This document shows positions 45,176 to 64,000 of a stretch of DNA of 64,000 bases, one piece after another (positions within the stretch are counted from its first letter, which is position 1; every line of letters begins with the position of its first letter). Under the pieces are notes generated by a model. It did not search any database and was not told where the DNA came from. It was given only the letters and a program-made list of their open reading frames with translations. The stretch comes from Mortierella alpina (Eukaryota; Mortierellomycota; Mortierellomycetes; Mortierellales; Mortierellaceae): contig JANATF010000002.1 of the NCBI GenBank assembly GCA_029449245.1, positions 1,550,001 to 1,614,000 on the forward strand, in the 5' to 3' direction. The position numbers were made by a program, and so were the translations under genes.

Positions 45176-48100
45176 AAAAGCTTCGCGCCCGCTACTTTTT
45201 GGACATTGTCTTTGTCCTTTTTTTTCCGTTTCTTTGTAGAGTAATCCATTGTTTCCTTACCAACACACAGCACACAGCATGCACCACAGCTCTCTCCTTT
45301 CTTACATGTATCTTTATCATTTTCACCATATTTTTCAAGCCAAATAAAAAAAAAAAAGTGATACCACAATCTCCTTACTTTTCTATGTCCATGACGCGTT
45401 TTGTCTGCGCTAGACTGTCGGTCCCCTTTTGTTTGCTGTCAGGTTATACAATTATTTTGCAACCATCTATGCAGCACTGAATTCGCAAGGATGAGTCGAG
45501 TTCTTGATGGAAAGGGGGGAGGGGATATGTAGACAGAGGAGGGAGGGGAAAGGAGGGGGTAGAGCATTTCTTGTAGTCAAATCTCGGAGAAAGACTCGAT
45601 CAGATGTGTGTGAGTGACAGAGAGAGAGAGTGTGTGTGTGGGTGGGTGGTGGGGGGTTTAGAATGGAGCAGGTGTGTTTCTACAGTTCACTTCGCCTAAT
45701 GTCATAGCTGGTTGATCACCACATACTGTATAACTCCTTCGTTCCCTTTTCCCCTTTATGAGTATACCCAATGAAGACGATATAGATCCAAGAGGAGAGA
45801 GAGAGAGAGGTGTATACATCGTCATTGATGATAAAAAAAAGGTGCTACGGTAGGTTTTTTTAGCGTTCTTTTTATTTTCTAATATATATGAAGGCAAAAA
45901 TACGAGTTCAAAGTAAAGAATAGATAGAATGGCGGCGTACTGAGGAGAGAGGGTCATAGAGTAAGAGGGCTACATCGCCCATGAAGCATTTACCGCAGGT
46001 GAACCACGTCCCTCGATGGTTGTTATTTCGCACTCTGCAAACTAAGGGGACTGATACGTGAGTTTCGTGTGCGTGGTGCGAGTGCCTGGACTGGAACGCG
46101 AGAGGGAGGCGGGTTGTTTGTGGTAGGGAATCTAGCCCAGAGGAGAGGAACGAAGCGAGTAATTGAGAGTCAAGAGAAGCAGGCTTTCAGAGAGAGAGAA
46201 AAGAGAGATGGCGTAGAGAGTGTGACCGAGGAGGAGTGAGAGTGAGAGTGAGAGTGATAACGGCAATAAGAATGAAAGTACTGAGTGAGAGTGAGGCAGT
46301 GAGCGTGGGGTATGGATGGAAGGCAGGCTCAGTCTGAGCCTTGTAGTATGCTTGGCTGGTGCCCAACTGTCTCCGCTCTTTGCCCCCCCCATCCCATGAT
46401 ATCATCGCCAGCCAGCTAGGGTGAGCTGTAGGCTGTTTCATAGCGAAGGCGAGGGGGAGGGACTCATCGACACCGATCCTTTTTTTTTCTTTATTCTTTT
46501 TTTTGCATCCCCAGAGACGGACGGGGACATGTCTGCGCTGGGGTGGAGTAGACACGGGCAACAATGACACACAGCCATGTCAGGAACAAGAGAAAAGCAA
46601 GAAGGATGGACGTTGGCGAGGGGTAAAGAGTATGGTCTTTTTATTTGAACACAAGTGTGTTTCGAGCAGTCGACCTTCCCTGGGGCTGAAGGGGGTTGGG
46701 TTGCCCAACGGGGTGCGGTGCGTAGCTGTGCAGGCACACTTGCCGGGTGTGTGGTGCGAGGATGGGTGGAGTGCACACACACGGTGTTCACGGCACACAC
46801 GCACATGCCAGAGCACAGTGCATGGTCAGCATGGGGCAGGTGGTGGATGATGGCCGGTGGAGGGCGATGTGCTCTGCTCGGCGACGTTGCTGGTGCGTGG
46901 AGGAGGGGGAGGGGGAGGTGCCCCGATCCCATGGCGGTGAGTATTGTGTGTTGTGTGTTGTGTTGTGTGTGTGTGTGTTGTGTGTGTGCAGACTGAGCTT
47001 GGAATCCGGAGTGAATACAGTATGGCCCGCACTATAGCACGATAGAGTCGCCTACGAGCAGAGGCGACGATAGAGTACCGCGAGGCTGTTGGCCTATTGA
47101 GTCAGTGTGTTTCAATAGCACCCAGTCGCAGCCCGGTAGACTATTTTTTGCTGCTGCTCGTCGTCTCGCTGTCCGCTGTTTTCTTCCTCACCACCGCCAA
47201 GCTCACCTTTGACCTCCTCACCCTGCTCCCGACCTGTCTGAACGTCGACACCGCCACTCCCCTCCTTCCCCGGGTGTCCTCGCTCGCTGTCCGTCCTTGC
47301 CCCGCTCCTCCACGATCCCTTGCCTCTCTGCCATTCCATTGTTTCCCTTTCTTTTTTTTTTTTTTTTTTCTTTTTTTTGTTGTAGTTCCTCAGTCGGAAA
47401 AAGGTAACATTACAAACGACCAAAAAACAGTGGCAAATGCAAAACGTTGGCTCAATGCCGCTCTGCCAGAGCCTGGTGCAGGGGGATCAAGCTCGCAGCC
47501 CGCCTTATCAGGAGGGCGCCGCGCGGGGTGGTCGCAACTGTTGGCGTTGCATTCACACTCACTCTCCCTCACCCTCACCCGCAGCTGTGGATCAGAATGG
47601 GGCAGCATCTCTATGAGGTCCCGGTGTATTTTATAATTATTTTTTTTATTTGTATTTTGAGCTTTTTCTTCAACGGGAGGTTTTTTTTTTTTTTTGGCTT
47701 TTGTTGCTTGTCTTTGCGTGTGCACACCATCCTTTCACGTTCTCTTTGCACTCACCTGTGTGTCCTGTGCATGTGTATGTCTGCATGTGTGTGTGTGCGT
47801 ATTAGGTGCCTGCATGTGCAAGTGGTCGTTGTCGTTGTTTAGACTTGAGCCATGCGTTGTTGGCTTGATGCGATCTCAAGATCGTTCCCCCATTCCATTT
47901 GCTGCAGCAGGCAACTTTATCATGAGCCCAGCCTTGTCAATGTCTGGCAGCGATTCTGCATGCACTCTTCTTTCTTGCTACTCATCTCATGGATCAGACT
48001 ACAACAATGAGGATCTGCTAGAGGGAGGGAGGGAGAGCTGTGTGTCCTGCTTATGGCCTAGTGGCCAAGCAGAGTTCCAAAGTCAACCTGAGGTGTGGTT

Positions 48101-49112
48101 CATTGTGTTCCATTCCGCTATTGGCTGTTGAAATTACGCGCACAGCTTGCCCATTGACACTCGCTGAGGCAATGGAGGCGAGCAGTAAGTGGAGAGAGAG
48201 AGACGGAGAGAGGTCCAGGCAGTAGCGTGAGTGCAGTAGCTCCACTGCGGACAACATGTGGGCAGCCATAGCAGGCAGGGCAGGATACCCTCACCGAGGG
48301 TCTGTTTTTTTTCCTTTTGGTTCTTTTTTGATTGCAGTGCGCGGCGAGCACTGGATCTTGGATCTCAGAAAGGAAAATGGGTGTATCGGGGTTCCTGTTC
48401 AGCACCCCGCTCCTTGGAGCTAGGCGGCAGGCGGATGGTGCTAAAGACGCACCATGGCTGCAGACGTACAGGGCACTGGCGCGACCCGTCTGCAGCGTAC
48501 TCGACGAGGGCAGGCAGAAGTCAATCTGAAGCCATCTGGCGGGCCGCCCTAGTCCTAATATATCCTCGGGCATCAGAGTTGTTCCCCTCTACTCCTCTGT
48601 CTCATATCGGCCTTAATGGCACTAAAACGCACTCACATCCGCACTTGCAAAGCACCCCCTTCTCGATCCTCCTCTCACCCTCACTCACTCTCACTCTCTC
48701 TCTCAGTACCTTTCGTTGATCGCAATTGAGTGTGCTCCGATGCTAACCAAAACCATACTCACCGAATTGTGTTTCTGTCTTATTGTAGTCGCTCCTCTGA
48801 CGAACCGGGGTATATTTTCTCTTCTTTTGACTGGAACACGACCCACAGCCGATTGAACATCGCTTGCCCCTCCTCGCTTCCCCCCAGCTCAAAGGTAAAG
48901 CATGCTAAAAGGAGGACGATCGACGAAGGCGATGGAGGTGTAAGAGGAGACAAAAAAAAAGCGTTGTACAACCTGCCTGCTCGAGAGCACAAGGTGCGCG
49001 CCGGATTTGTGTTGAGCTAGTCAAGCTTCTTTGAGAGCACAGCCGTGCCTGGACAGCCATTGAGAAACATCGAGGAACTGACTCGGGCGCAACCATACCA
49101 CCCCGTTGATAG
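45176..49112. other. Long intergenic region rich in simple repeats
   Basis: Almost 4 kb without a supported gene. It contains GT/GA runs (about 45606-45655, 46186-46260), a TG-rich run at about 46938-46992, T tracts near 47350 and 47680, and GA/CT stretches. Several 100-180-codon frames (for example 46438-46932 minus, 47097-47636 plus) are made of simple-repeat translation and have no domains. Part may be a promoter, or a 5' UTR with introns, of the O-GlcNAc transferase gene. Confidence 0.5.
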
Positions 49113-55607
<6,495 letters not shown>

Positions 55608-55871
55608 TCCTATCTTATCCTAAAAAAGATTGAACGCAAATATTCTCTATCGCGCTATTAGCTGTTCTATTTGGCGTCGATCTTGAAAGAGATCATCCAT
55701 GTGTCAAAAAAAAAAAAGACTCGCCAACGATCATTTGTTCTTGTAGTGTATTTTTGATATCTCTATGTTCAGTTCGTAGTGGATGGATGGGATGATGGTT
55801 GTTTTTTTTTGTTGTATGCTGTTTTCTGGTCATCATCATCATCAACCAAGAGGGGTAAGGGGGGGTTTGTC

Positions 55872-58452
55872 TTATGAAGATGCAAGGGCCGGCTTGGTCT
55901 TCCACATTTGAGGAAAGGCATCGAGTGCAGCCTTGAAGCCCTTTAGGTTTGAGCACTCTGTTAACATGTTGCGGGCTTTGGCTGATTCCAGCTGGTCGGC
56001 AAAGTACATCGCCTTGGCGTAGCGCAAGCAGAGCTCGTCCCTGAATGCTGTGTACAATTCTGCGTTCAATTTGCGCTATAAAATTGATGGGAAGTGAAAG
56101 GGAGGATAGGATGTAAAGTTAGATTGATAAAGAACAACAAGGGGGTTCACTTGAGTGTATTTTTGGAGTGAGGTACTTACGCCGCCAGACCGCTTGGACT
56201 CGAGATAGGCATGGGACTGATGGATCAAAAAGTCCTTGGGCAGGACATAGTAGTCGATACCAGAGATGTAGATTTCATACAGGCACGCGGCCTTGTTGGC
56301 TCCATAGCCCACAAACCGTTCATCGCACCAGGGAGTGCCTTCCTTCTTGAGGATGACATAGGGTTCGTACTTGAAGTTGAATTTCGTGACCTGATAGATC
56401 TCCTCCGTGGTCGTGTACCACCGTGGGTAATCCGAGGCACCATGGCCGGGCACGAATTTCGCAGAATGGAAAGCCATCAACTTCTTGTCCTTGACCAGTT
56501 TCTCGACTGCACCCTTCTCCTTGGGGAACGTGGCGGAATCGACACCGTCCTCCTCATGGGTGTATTCGAACGCGGGCAGTACCAAGGCGGAGCCCTCCCG
56601 GAGAAGTTTCATGGCCTGGGGGCTCTCCCGCAGATGCTTCCTGAGGTTGGTGCAGATATGGAAATCCACATCCAGCAACATAAAGTAGTCGGTCCTGGCA
56701 AAGAGTCGAGCCACGTTACGCCACATGTTGAGTTGGAAATCAAACTTGTCGACGACCACATGCAGATCCACGTATTTCTTGAATAGAGGTTCGGATTCAA
56801 AGAGGTCGTGGAGCGCTGCAAAGTGCTGGTCCTTGGTCTCGTCATCTCTGATCCAGAAGCAAACCGAAATAGGGCCTTGGTAATTGCGTACTAACTTTGT
56901 GAAGACGCCGAATCTAAAAAAATATAAATAAAAATATGACGAGCGAGTGAGATAGAGGACTTTTGCAAGATTCTCCGCCTTTATGACGTTCTTCTAAACG
57001 TTTAGAAGAAGGAACACCACGAATGCAAAAAAAAAAGTGGACCAAACTGTTGGAATAAAGGTAGGGGTAGGGGCAAGGGGGCAAGCTGCAGTTCCCACCG
57101 TTGGGGGTTTATCTTGAAATGAAGAGAGGATAACGTGCATGCGTCCAAAGGTGTGAGAGCCTGCTCTCTCAATTGTTGTTTAGTACTTTCCCACTCGCTC
57201 TCGCCCTCTGCTCTAGACAGACTTTTTGAGTTCCCTTGTGTTTCCCTGTGCTAATGATGAGCTAGTCCAACTGTAATTCACAGCCAGCTGGTAATCACTT
57301 TGTTGCAGGGCAGTTGGAACGGCAAGTTGTTCTGATAACGTCGTCAGACGAGCAGAGTACAATAGTACAATATTATCTCTCTCCCCTTGCCGACTTTGGT
57401 ATCTTTTGATGAGGAGCAGCAACTGAACTCCCAAGGGCAAGGAGTCAGTCAGGGCAGAGAGGTGCGTGTCGAGATATATCTCCTTGCGCGCTGTCTGGCA
57501 ACTTTTTTTTCAGCCCCCCCTTCCCCTCTCCTCCTACCCCACCTTGGTTGTGCATTCGCCCTAGAAAAGCCCGGCTTCCGTCGGGTGCCCTTTGGAGCCT
57601 CAACAACAGCCTTTTGTTTCCCCAAGTAGTCCAGGATGAGACCAATCCTTTGAGTGCCAACAAGCTGCTAAATACAATGATATCATCTGTATGTCGCCCC
57701 CCATCCCGAGGTCCTTGTGATCATGATTTTTTTCTTGCAAGAAAGGGAAAAAAGGCGTTTGGTGCTTTCTTACCTGTTCTCGGTGATGAGGGTGGTGATG
57801 GTGACCTCTTCCTTGTCAAAGATGCCCTCGGCGCGGAAGTAGTAAGGGATCACCTTGGACGGCTGCATGGCTGTGCTGTACACCTTGGACAGATAAAAGT
57901 CCTCGTCGACCAGGGCCTGGTTGCTCGCGTCCTGCTGCTGCTGCTTGATCGCTGCTAGGGGGAGACAATGCGATCGAGGTCGGGTGTTTCAGGTGGAGGT
58001 CCAAAGGAAAAAAATACAACATAAACGAGGGGACAGTGTGAGGTTAGATTAGCCAAGACACACACGTTCAGTCTCGCCAGCTCCCCATTGGTCTTGCCAG
58101 ATGGGCCATTGTTCTTGCGCCATAGGCATAGTTGCGACATTCATTTTTTTTTCTTACATTCTTTACCTCCATGAGACACGGGGCGGATGGCCATCTTTTG
58201 CTGGCTGTATTTGATGCTGGCCACCTCGAATGTAGGCGACTGCGAGTCGATCCAAGAGAGGGATCCGGCACTGACCCCTGCAGCACCGGCGCCTCGTTGA
58301 ATCAGTCCAGCTGCATTCTTGCGGAGGTCCTCGGAGCTGAGGTTAGGGAAGAGGAACGAGGCCGTGGTGAACAGCACCGAGGAGGCCAGGAAGGCCAGGA
58401 CAAAGTACCGAAGCAGGCACGTGCACAGGTTGCCTGAAACCGCAACTGCCAT
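55872..58452 (-). CDS. Type II membrane glycosyltransferase, GT49 (LARGE/B4GAT1-like)
   Basis: Exons, in order of transcription: 58452-58167, 57954-57774, 56913-56181, 56075-55872, giving 467 aa. All introns are GT-AG and in phase; intron 2 is 860 nt. A short cytosolic N-terminus is followed by one transmembrane segment (about 9-33, LLRYFVLAFLASSVLF) and a stem, the topology of Golgi transferases. The catalytic region has FDFQLNMWRNVARL, then the DxD metal/nucleotide-sugar motif D237-V-D239 in MLLDVDFHI. VPGHGASDYPRW, YEPYVILKK and WCDERFVGYGANKA follow; these are shared with GT49 enzymes such as the C-terminal domain of LARGE. Donor and acceptor sugars cannot be deduced. It converges on OGT, with 264 bp between stop codons. 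Confidence 0.88.
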
Positions 58453-58761
58453 ATGTGAGAGAGTGTATGTGGGGATGGAGTGTGATGGAGGGAGAGAGAG
58501 AGAGGAAGGGAGAGAGAGATGTGTGGCAACGGCAACAAAGAGAGAGTGTTGTCCACAGGGATAGAGAATGAAGCAAGGAAGGAGGGACGAAGGGTTCGGT
58601 TGCCTTTCTTTCTGTTTGTGTAAGGGGAGATGAACACTGGTATAGGTTTTCCTTTTCAGCGGGCAGACGAGGGCGATGCTAGCAGAGAGTGGGGCATTAA
58701 AAAAAAAAAGACAATGACAGAGAAATAGAGATGTAGATAACAAAAACACAGCAAGAGCAAA

Positions 58762-58782
58762 GATGGATGGATGGATGGATGG
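58762..58782. repeat. (GATG)n microsatellite
   Basis: Five units of GATG lie upstream of the GT49 start codon. It is the reverse complement of the unit near 30616. Confidence 0.8.
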
Positions 58783-59149
58783 AATGAACAGAATGCAAAA
58801 GAGAGCAGCGATGTCAGAGCCAGAGATGAACACAGGCTTAGTATCAACAAAAAAAGGTCCCAGCGGACCTTGATGCTGCCCTGATCAAACCCAACCCTCT
58901 TCCGTTGGTCTATTTTTACATTCGGGGGAGTGTCTGCTATTACATTTATCGTCTTGCCTCTCGATCCGGATCCCTGTTCTCGCTACTGCAGGTGTGCGCA
59001 TGGCCATGCTCTCTCACTGCTCTCTCACTGCCCTCTCACTGCCCGCTCACCACCCGCCCACGCCTACCGCATACAGCATACATGGACATGTGTACATACA
59101 AAACCGAGAAACTCTCTTCGTTTTACTTCTTGCAGCTGCGAGCACCATC

Positions 59150-62100
59150 TTACTTCTTTGGCTTCTTGAAGCACATAAACTGCACCTGCGTCGAATGACG
59201 AGCATCCACCAGCAGACTCTTCACCCCCGCCATCTCCATGTTCAAGTTCTCGCCTCCCTCAGAGTGGTAGGCTCGGTCCACGGCGTTATAGATCATCTGC
59301 AGAATCTCGTCCGAGGATGCAGACTGATACTGCTCAAGCGTGTGGTTCATAAACTCCATATCCAGTGTCGCCAGTAACATGCCGCCCATTCCAAACCGCT
59401 CGACCTGCTGGAAACATCGGAGACAATCCTGCGCCATGTTGATCAACAGCGCTGAGAGTGCTCGGAAAACGAGTGGGGGTGCAATCTCACTAATCTGCGC
59501 ATGCACCACAACAAGCGAGAGCAGTGCCTCGTACATGAAAGAATGCACACCTGAGCGCAGAGAAAAAAAAAAACAAACCAGGGAAAGAAGAAAAAAATAA
59601 TTAGAATGGTGATACAAACAAAACATACAGCTTGGACTCGCATGGACCGGGCGATAAACCGATCGCTTCATATAACAATATATAGGGCGCACACAGGGGT
59701 GTGTCAAGTGAGACGTACCAGTGGGCTTAGGAATGGAGTACCAGTCTATGCCGCCGTAAAGGATACCATCGGTGATCACTCGGCTAGCAACAACCGTCTT
59801 GCGCTTGATGTAGTCTTCAAACAGAATATTGTCCAGTTGATCTACCACGTCAATGAGTGCCTGGGATGCCGTAGACAATAGATTCAGTTAGATTAGCAAG
59901 CTTGCATGCCATCACTCCGAGGAACAACCCTTCCTATAGTCCATCTTGGGCTTATCGAGTTAGTTACCTTTCCATCGTTGAGAATACTAATGGCCGTCGT
60001 TCTTTCGAAATCAGCCAATAGCTTTGGAATCGTCTCTGACCGCAACTCGCTGAGGTTGCTGATGGTAATCAAGATCCTCGAGTCCAATTCCGAAATGTCA
60101 ATCACCTTGACTTTCTTGCCGCCCTGCAAACTCTCAAGGGATCCAGTAGCAACGCCATAGGCTGGATCGCTCCCCGTTGCCCCTTGCTTTTGGTTATTTT
60201 GGTTATCCTCTCGCTCGGCGTCAGCAAACGCAAGGTGGACGAGTCCATCCAAGAACGAATAGAGTGCATCTAAAAACATCTGCCGGATCTTTTCCGTGTA
60301 CTGAGCAGGCACCACGGCCAAGACATCATCGCTGGGCACAGAGTCCTCTGTGGTCGCTGTCCAGATGCTTGCAAACTTGTAAGCCGATCGTAGACAGTAT
60401 GCATGGAACTGGTAGAAAAGCCCCACAAACACTGTTGTTTGCGATGTCTCGGTCTGGAAGGTCCAGTCTTCATGTCTATAAAAGACCTTGGCATCTGTAG
60501 AGCACATATCCATTGAGAGCGTCAGTGTTAACGTCGATGAGTAACCTGCATGCGAGCAAACCAAATGTATCGATCCAATTCGGTTACCTTCGCCCCAGTT
60601 GTAACAAGCAACTTCAACAAATCTCCAGCGCACCCGTTGCATCATATCCACTAGAATCATAAACGCGCCGTCTCGCAGACTCAAGCCATTCACATCGTTC
60701 ACGCAATTGCTGACCTCGGTGATAATCTTTCCAAGAAAGAAGGCTGTCACCACCGCACTTTCTGTCCGTGGCTTTCCATCTGAACCCTCCTCTGGGGTTC
60801 CCTCATTGGCGTTCTCGCCTGGACGAGGTCGGCCCGGAACCAAATTGTCGATAAGCATGTGCGACATTTGCGACGAGTACAACTGCAGGATATCCCTAAC
60901 CATGATATTGCACTGCGACACTCTCTGCGGATCCACGTTTGCTGCTGCGCGCCTCTTTTGATTTTGGACCTTCAAGTTCACGACATAGCAAAAAAGGTAC
61001 GTCTCAGTTAGCGCGCTATTTGAAACATACGTACCACTTTCAGGGCAGGGAACTTGAATTCCAACACCCCTTACCTTTTGGATCTTGCCGTCCATAAACG
61101 CCACCGCCAATTTCCAGAAATCAGGCAACAGTCGCAGCAAGAGTTCCGAAAGAGTCTTGACCCCAGTGATGATGGCCATCCACGCCTTGACCTCCGGCTC
61201 CTTGGCTGCACAGTAAACATAATGAAGTATTAGGAAAATGACGATGTTGTTTCCCCCGCTACAGTTCCGCCTGATTGCAGTCAGCTTACAAAAAGTGTTC
61301 TCAAACTCGCTCGAATGAACTGCACCGAGAATCTGCTTAAACAGAGCTGTACGTCCAGATGCAATCATATTCTGGCTCTGTAAAAACTCGTCGCTCTTGC
61401 GAAGTTCTATAAAGGCAACATCAGACAATGCGTTTAGTACTTTAGAACACTATAGAGTTTCCAGCTCCCGAACATGCCCATCTTCAAGAGAAACCCTTAC
61501 CCTCGACAAGGGCAATCTGCTCATCGTAAGACTCTGTCATAATCTTCTTAATCCACCGGTATTGACTAGACAGACAGTGCCACACAGGATCCGTCGTCGT
61601 ATCCAGCTCAAACAAAAGTCTTGGAGAATAGAGGCGAAATATAATGTGAACATGCGTAGCGTGCGTTGCCACATCCAGCCTTTCCGAACAAATAAAAACT
61701 TACTTGATGTTTCTCTCGTGCTCTTCCATGCCTCTCCAGGGTTCCTCAAGTTGAGATTCCAAGTCTGCCCTCAATTTTGCCACAATCCTTTCTACCTCTG
61801 ACCAAACCCGGTCAAAGACCTTGCGCTTTATCTCAATCAGCGTCGCTGAAGAGTGTGTCGAGGCATTGTCGCTAGTGATCGCGGGCGCGTTCGCTGGGAA
61901 GGCCTGTGCCAAAAGCACCTTTCCTTTGTTGTAATCGCGCGCTGCCAGCTGGTATTTCCCTTGCTTAATGCTCTCCTGCAAAGTGTTGGGCAGATTGAAG
62001 AACAGTCGATAGGGCTCTAAAAGACCCACAGTGGAGCGCAATTTTTCAATCTTCTCACGACGCTCCAGTACTGGATTGATGACTTCATGTGCTTTGCCGT

Positions 62101-63130
62101 ATGATTCTAAAAGGAAAAGAATCGCATACTACTTAGCCTCCAGAACTGTAATAAAATTCAGGTGTGTGTTTGGCTGAAGTAGGTGTTACCTCGAAGAATT
62201 GCATTCAAACGCTGAGTTCCGAAATCCTGCGCATCGTTTAGTGTCTTCTCTTTCATGTCGTCGTACACGGCTACAAGGCGATGTCAGATGTATTAGCAAG
62301 TGCAATTTCAAGAATATCGTTAAGCAGCACATCACGACAATGGGACTTACAGTCAATGACATTCTTGGCGCTCACAAAGCGGTCGAAATTATTCTGGACC
62401 AACACCTTGAGGGCCGAGGACCTTTGGTCAATCGAGCCTTTGAGGCGGTCCACGCCAACACACAAGTCGTCATAAGAGGTGTCCGCATGAACCGCATAAA
62501 GATATCGCTGAGGACTAAAGCCCTTTTGTGTTGAAGATATAAGATTGGCTGTGTGTAGAGATCCAAGGAACTCGTGTTAATAGCAAAATCTTGCGCATTT
62601 CCTTCGTTGAAGAGCTACACGCGGAAAATGCATAGACAATGTCCCTACTGTCTCCTCGAACATTCTTGGATTTGAGAATGTTTCCCTTGACAAGTCCAAG
62701 AAGGTCGACTTGTTCTGAGAGTGTAAAAGTCTCGTCTTCCATAGCGTTGCTACGCTTTTCGCGTGGTGTCACCCTCCCGCCATGGTCTGTGTTGAGGTCG
62801 TCGTCATGGACCCAAGAGGGCAAGTCTTCTTCATCAACCCATTGGTCTGGATTGATTTGGTCCAGATGGTAGTGGCGAAGAACTATTTCAAGTGAAGGAG
62901 AGCATAGCACAGTTGTCCAGTGACACACTGTCTGTCAGTCGATTGAATAGATGGAGGCAGCCTTTCTAGAGCATCGGGTCAGCGGCGATGGAGCACGTGG
63001 CGGGTCTCTTGTGAGTCAACGAGCCAACAATATACAGATGGCTGTGCCTTCTCGAAAAGGAGCAGGCGTGAACCTGGTTCCGCAGTTACATACTCTCAAT
63101 GTCCTGGACGTCCCTGATAGTCGACCCCAT
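59150..63130 (-). CDS. SEC5: Exocyst complex component SEC5 (EXOC2)
   Basis: An exocyst subunit that tethers secretory vesicles to the plasma membrane. Twelve exons, in order of transcription: 63130-63094, 62882-62638, 62570-62351, 62270-62190, 62106-61704, 61619-61501, 61406-61290, 61205-61075, 60969-60588, 60494-59968, 59860-59719, 59550-59150. Together they encode 934 aa with every junction in phase. Recognisable Sec5 features are EILRHYHLDQINPDQW near the N-terminus, LISSTQKGFSPQRYLYAVH, the LKGSIDQRSSALKVLVQNNFDRFVSAK segment, and VLERREKIEKLRSTVGLLEPYRLFFNLP. The Sec5 helical-bundle region runs to the C-terminus (VRALSALLIN-like, VFRALSALLINMAQDC). The exon 2 donor (ATT|GTCTAT) is non-consensus, so that junction is the weak point. 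The first exon codes only 12 residues plus one base and was placed by phase. Confidence 0.9.
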
Positions 63131-64000
63131 GTTGTTTGAATGGGCGGACCTGTTGCGATTGGATGCTGGCGTGTTCTGTCTTCTCGTCGCCGTCTTGGGT
63201 ATCGAGTCCTTGCACCAGAGTGGAAGGCGAGCAGAGCAAAAGGCGCAAAGGAATGAGGGAGCGGCGGTGCAAGATGATGGCGAAAACGAGAACTGGTCTA
63301 CGTCTGCCGCATGCTTGAGCGGCGACCAAGACAGTTTGGCGCAATTTTGAGTCGCCAGTAGTGACTGTCGTTTCGGTAGGACTTGCGATCACTACGCCCT
63401 TGGCTTTGGAAAATGATGTGCACATGCATGTCAATAGTAAAACTGGCTCGGTACACCAGTACCAGTCGAGGATATCCGTCTATCATCAGCTGGCGGTGTC
63501 GTTGGTCGTGGCAGAGGTGTCCAACGAGTGGAGTGCACGAAGGAAAGGCTACAGAGCAGTTCGGATCGTGCAGTGAGAGCAGAGGGACTGCTGCAACAGA
63601 ACAAAGACCACGCCAGTGGTGACGATGACGACGACAACGACGACGACGGCAGCATTGGAAAAATAGGGAAAGCAGAAAACGCAGGGCAAGGTGAGAAAGG
63701 TCCTAGGTAGTTCATACCTACGTGTGTTCGTGTCACAGTCGCGCGAATCGTCGCGGACAGGTTTCAAAGGTGGCCCGTGGGTTGGCAGTTGTGGAAAAGT
63801 GAGAAGTAAGGGTGCATACTCTTCTCGTTGTCGCCATCTTCACATTGCCATTGCAGCTGTAATGCTGCATACTGCCATTCCACATCGAGACATAGAAAAA
63901 AAAAACAATAGCTTCTACGCTCCCTCTTTCCCCTACACCAAAAGTCCGAAGGCTATTAAAGGTCGATATGGGACATTCGCTGGTCTCCTCAAAAAAAAGG
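63131..64000. other. Region upstream of SEC5, no supported gene
   Basis: This contains GA/GAC simple sequence (about 63620-63655) and no frame with recognisable protein features. It probably holds the SEC5 promoter. The right edge may be the flank of a gene outside the window. Confidence 0.45.

Noticed and set aside
46438-47636. Frames of 160-180 codons in the 45-49 kb gap
   Set aside because: Their sequence is translated simple repeats with Pro/His/Ser or Cys/Val runs. No domain and no consistent start context.

Overview
The window is nuclear DNA from a filamentous fungus. The best fit is an early-diverging lineage of the Mortierella type (Mortierellomycota); this is inferred from gene content, not from a marker gene. 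The evidence is many short GT-AG introns, CT/GA-rich sequence in front of start codons, a large pentapeptide/WD40 protein of the kind expanded in Mortierella-like fungi, and a GT41 O-GlcNAc transferase and a short-chain mitochondrial threonine dehydrogenase, both missing from budding yeast. I rebuilt exon structures by hand from splice sites, reading phase and protein-family continuity. Every multi-exon model closes to a whole number of codons.

Layout. 1-3.8 kb: the 3' part of a WD40-repeat gene broken by several frameshifts and a stop. 4.1-7.1 kb (-): mitochondrial L-threonine 3-dehydrogenase. 8.5-10.6 kb (-): secreted pepsin-type aspartic protease. 10.9-12.7 kb (-): low-complexity protein of unknown function. 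13.2-14.0 kb (-): small secreted protein with two HxT motifs (2H phosphoesterase-like). 14.7-17.4 kb: five tandem copies of an unidentified 0.54-0.60 kb repeat, followed by a short inverted piece of the same unit. 18.1-19.2 kb (+): THEM6-like hotdog thioesterase. 19.3-21.0 kb (-): ALG2 mannosyltransferase. 21.4-26.5 kb (+): SPT6. 26.8-30.6 kb (+): CLC chloride/proton exchanger.

30.6-34.7 kb is an island of non-coding and mobile DNA. It holds a foldback/MITE-like element built of iterated hairpins, a tRNA-Glu(CTC), a 3 x 21 bp tandem repeat, and a tRNA-derived SINE with a poly(A) tail and an 18-bp target-site duplication. 34.7-39.1 kb (-): PPS1-type dual-specificity phosphatase. 41.3-43.1 kb (+): ALDH7 (antiquitin-type) aldehyde dehydrogenase. 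43.4-45.2 kb (+): NOP56. 45.2-49.1 kb: long non-coding, low-complexity stretch. 49.1-55.6 kb (+): very large O-GlcNAc transferase with a Gln-rich N-terminus. 55.9-58.5 kb (-): GT49-type glycosyltransferase. 59.2-63.1 kb (-): exocyst subunit SEC5 in 12 exons.

The genes are mostly unrelated housekeeping functions: transcription elongation, rRNA modification, ER N-glycosylation, Golgi and nucleocytoplasmic glycosylation, exocytosis, ion exchange and amino-acid catabolism. There is no operon-like organisation. The unusual material is the tandem repeat array, the hairpin-array foldback element, the SINE, the broken WD40 gene, the secreted 2H-like protein and the polyglutamine-expanded O-GlcNAc transferase. 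I saw no clear new multi-gene system.
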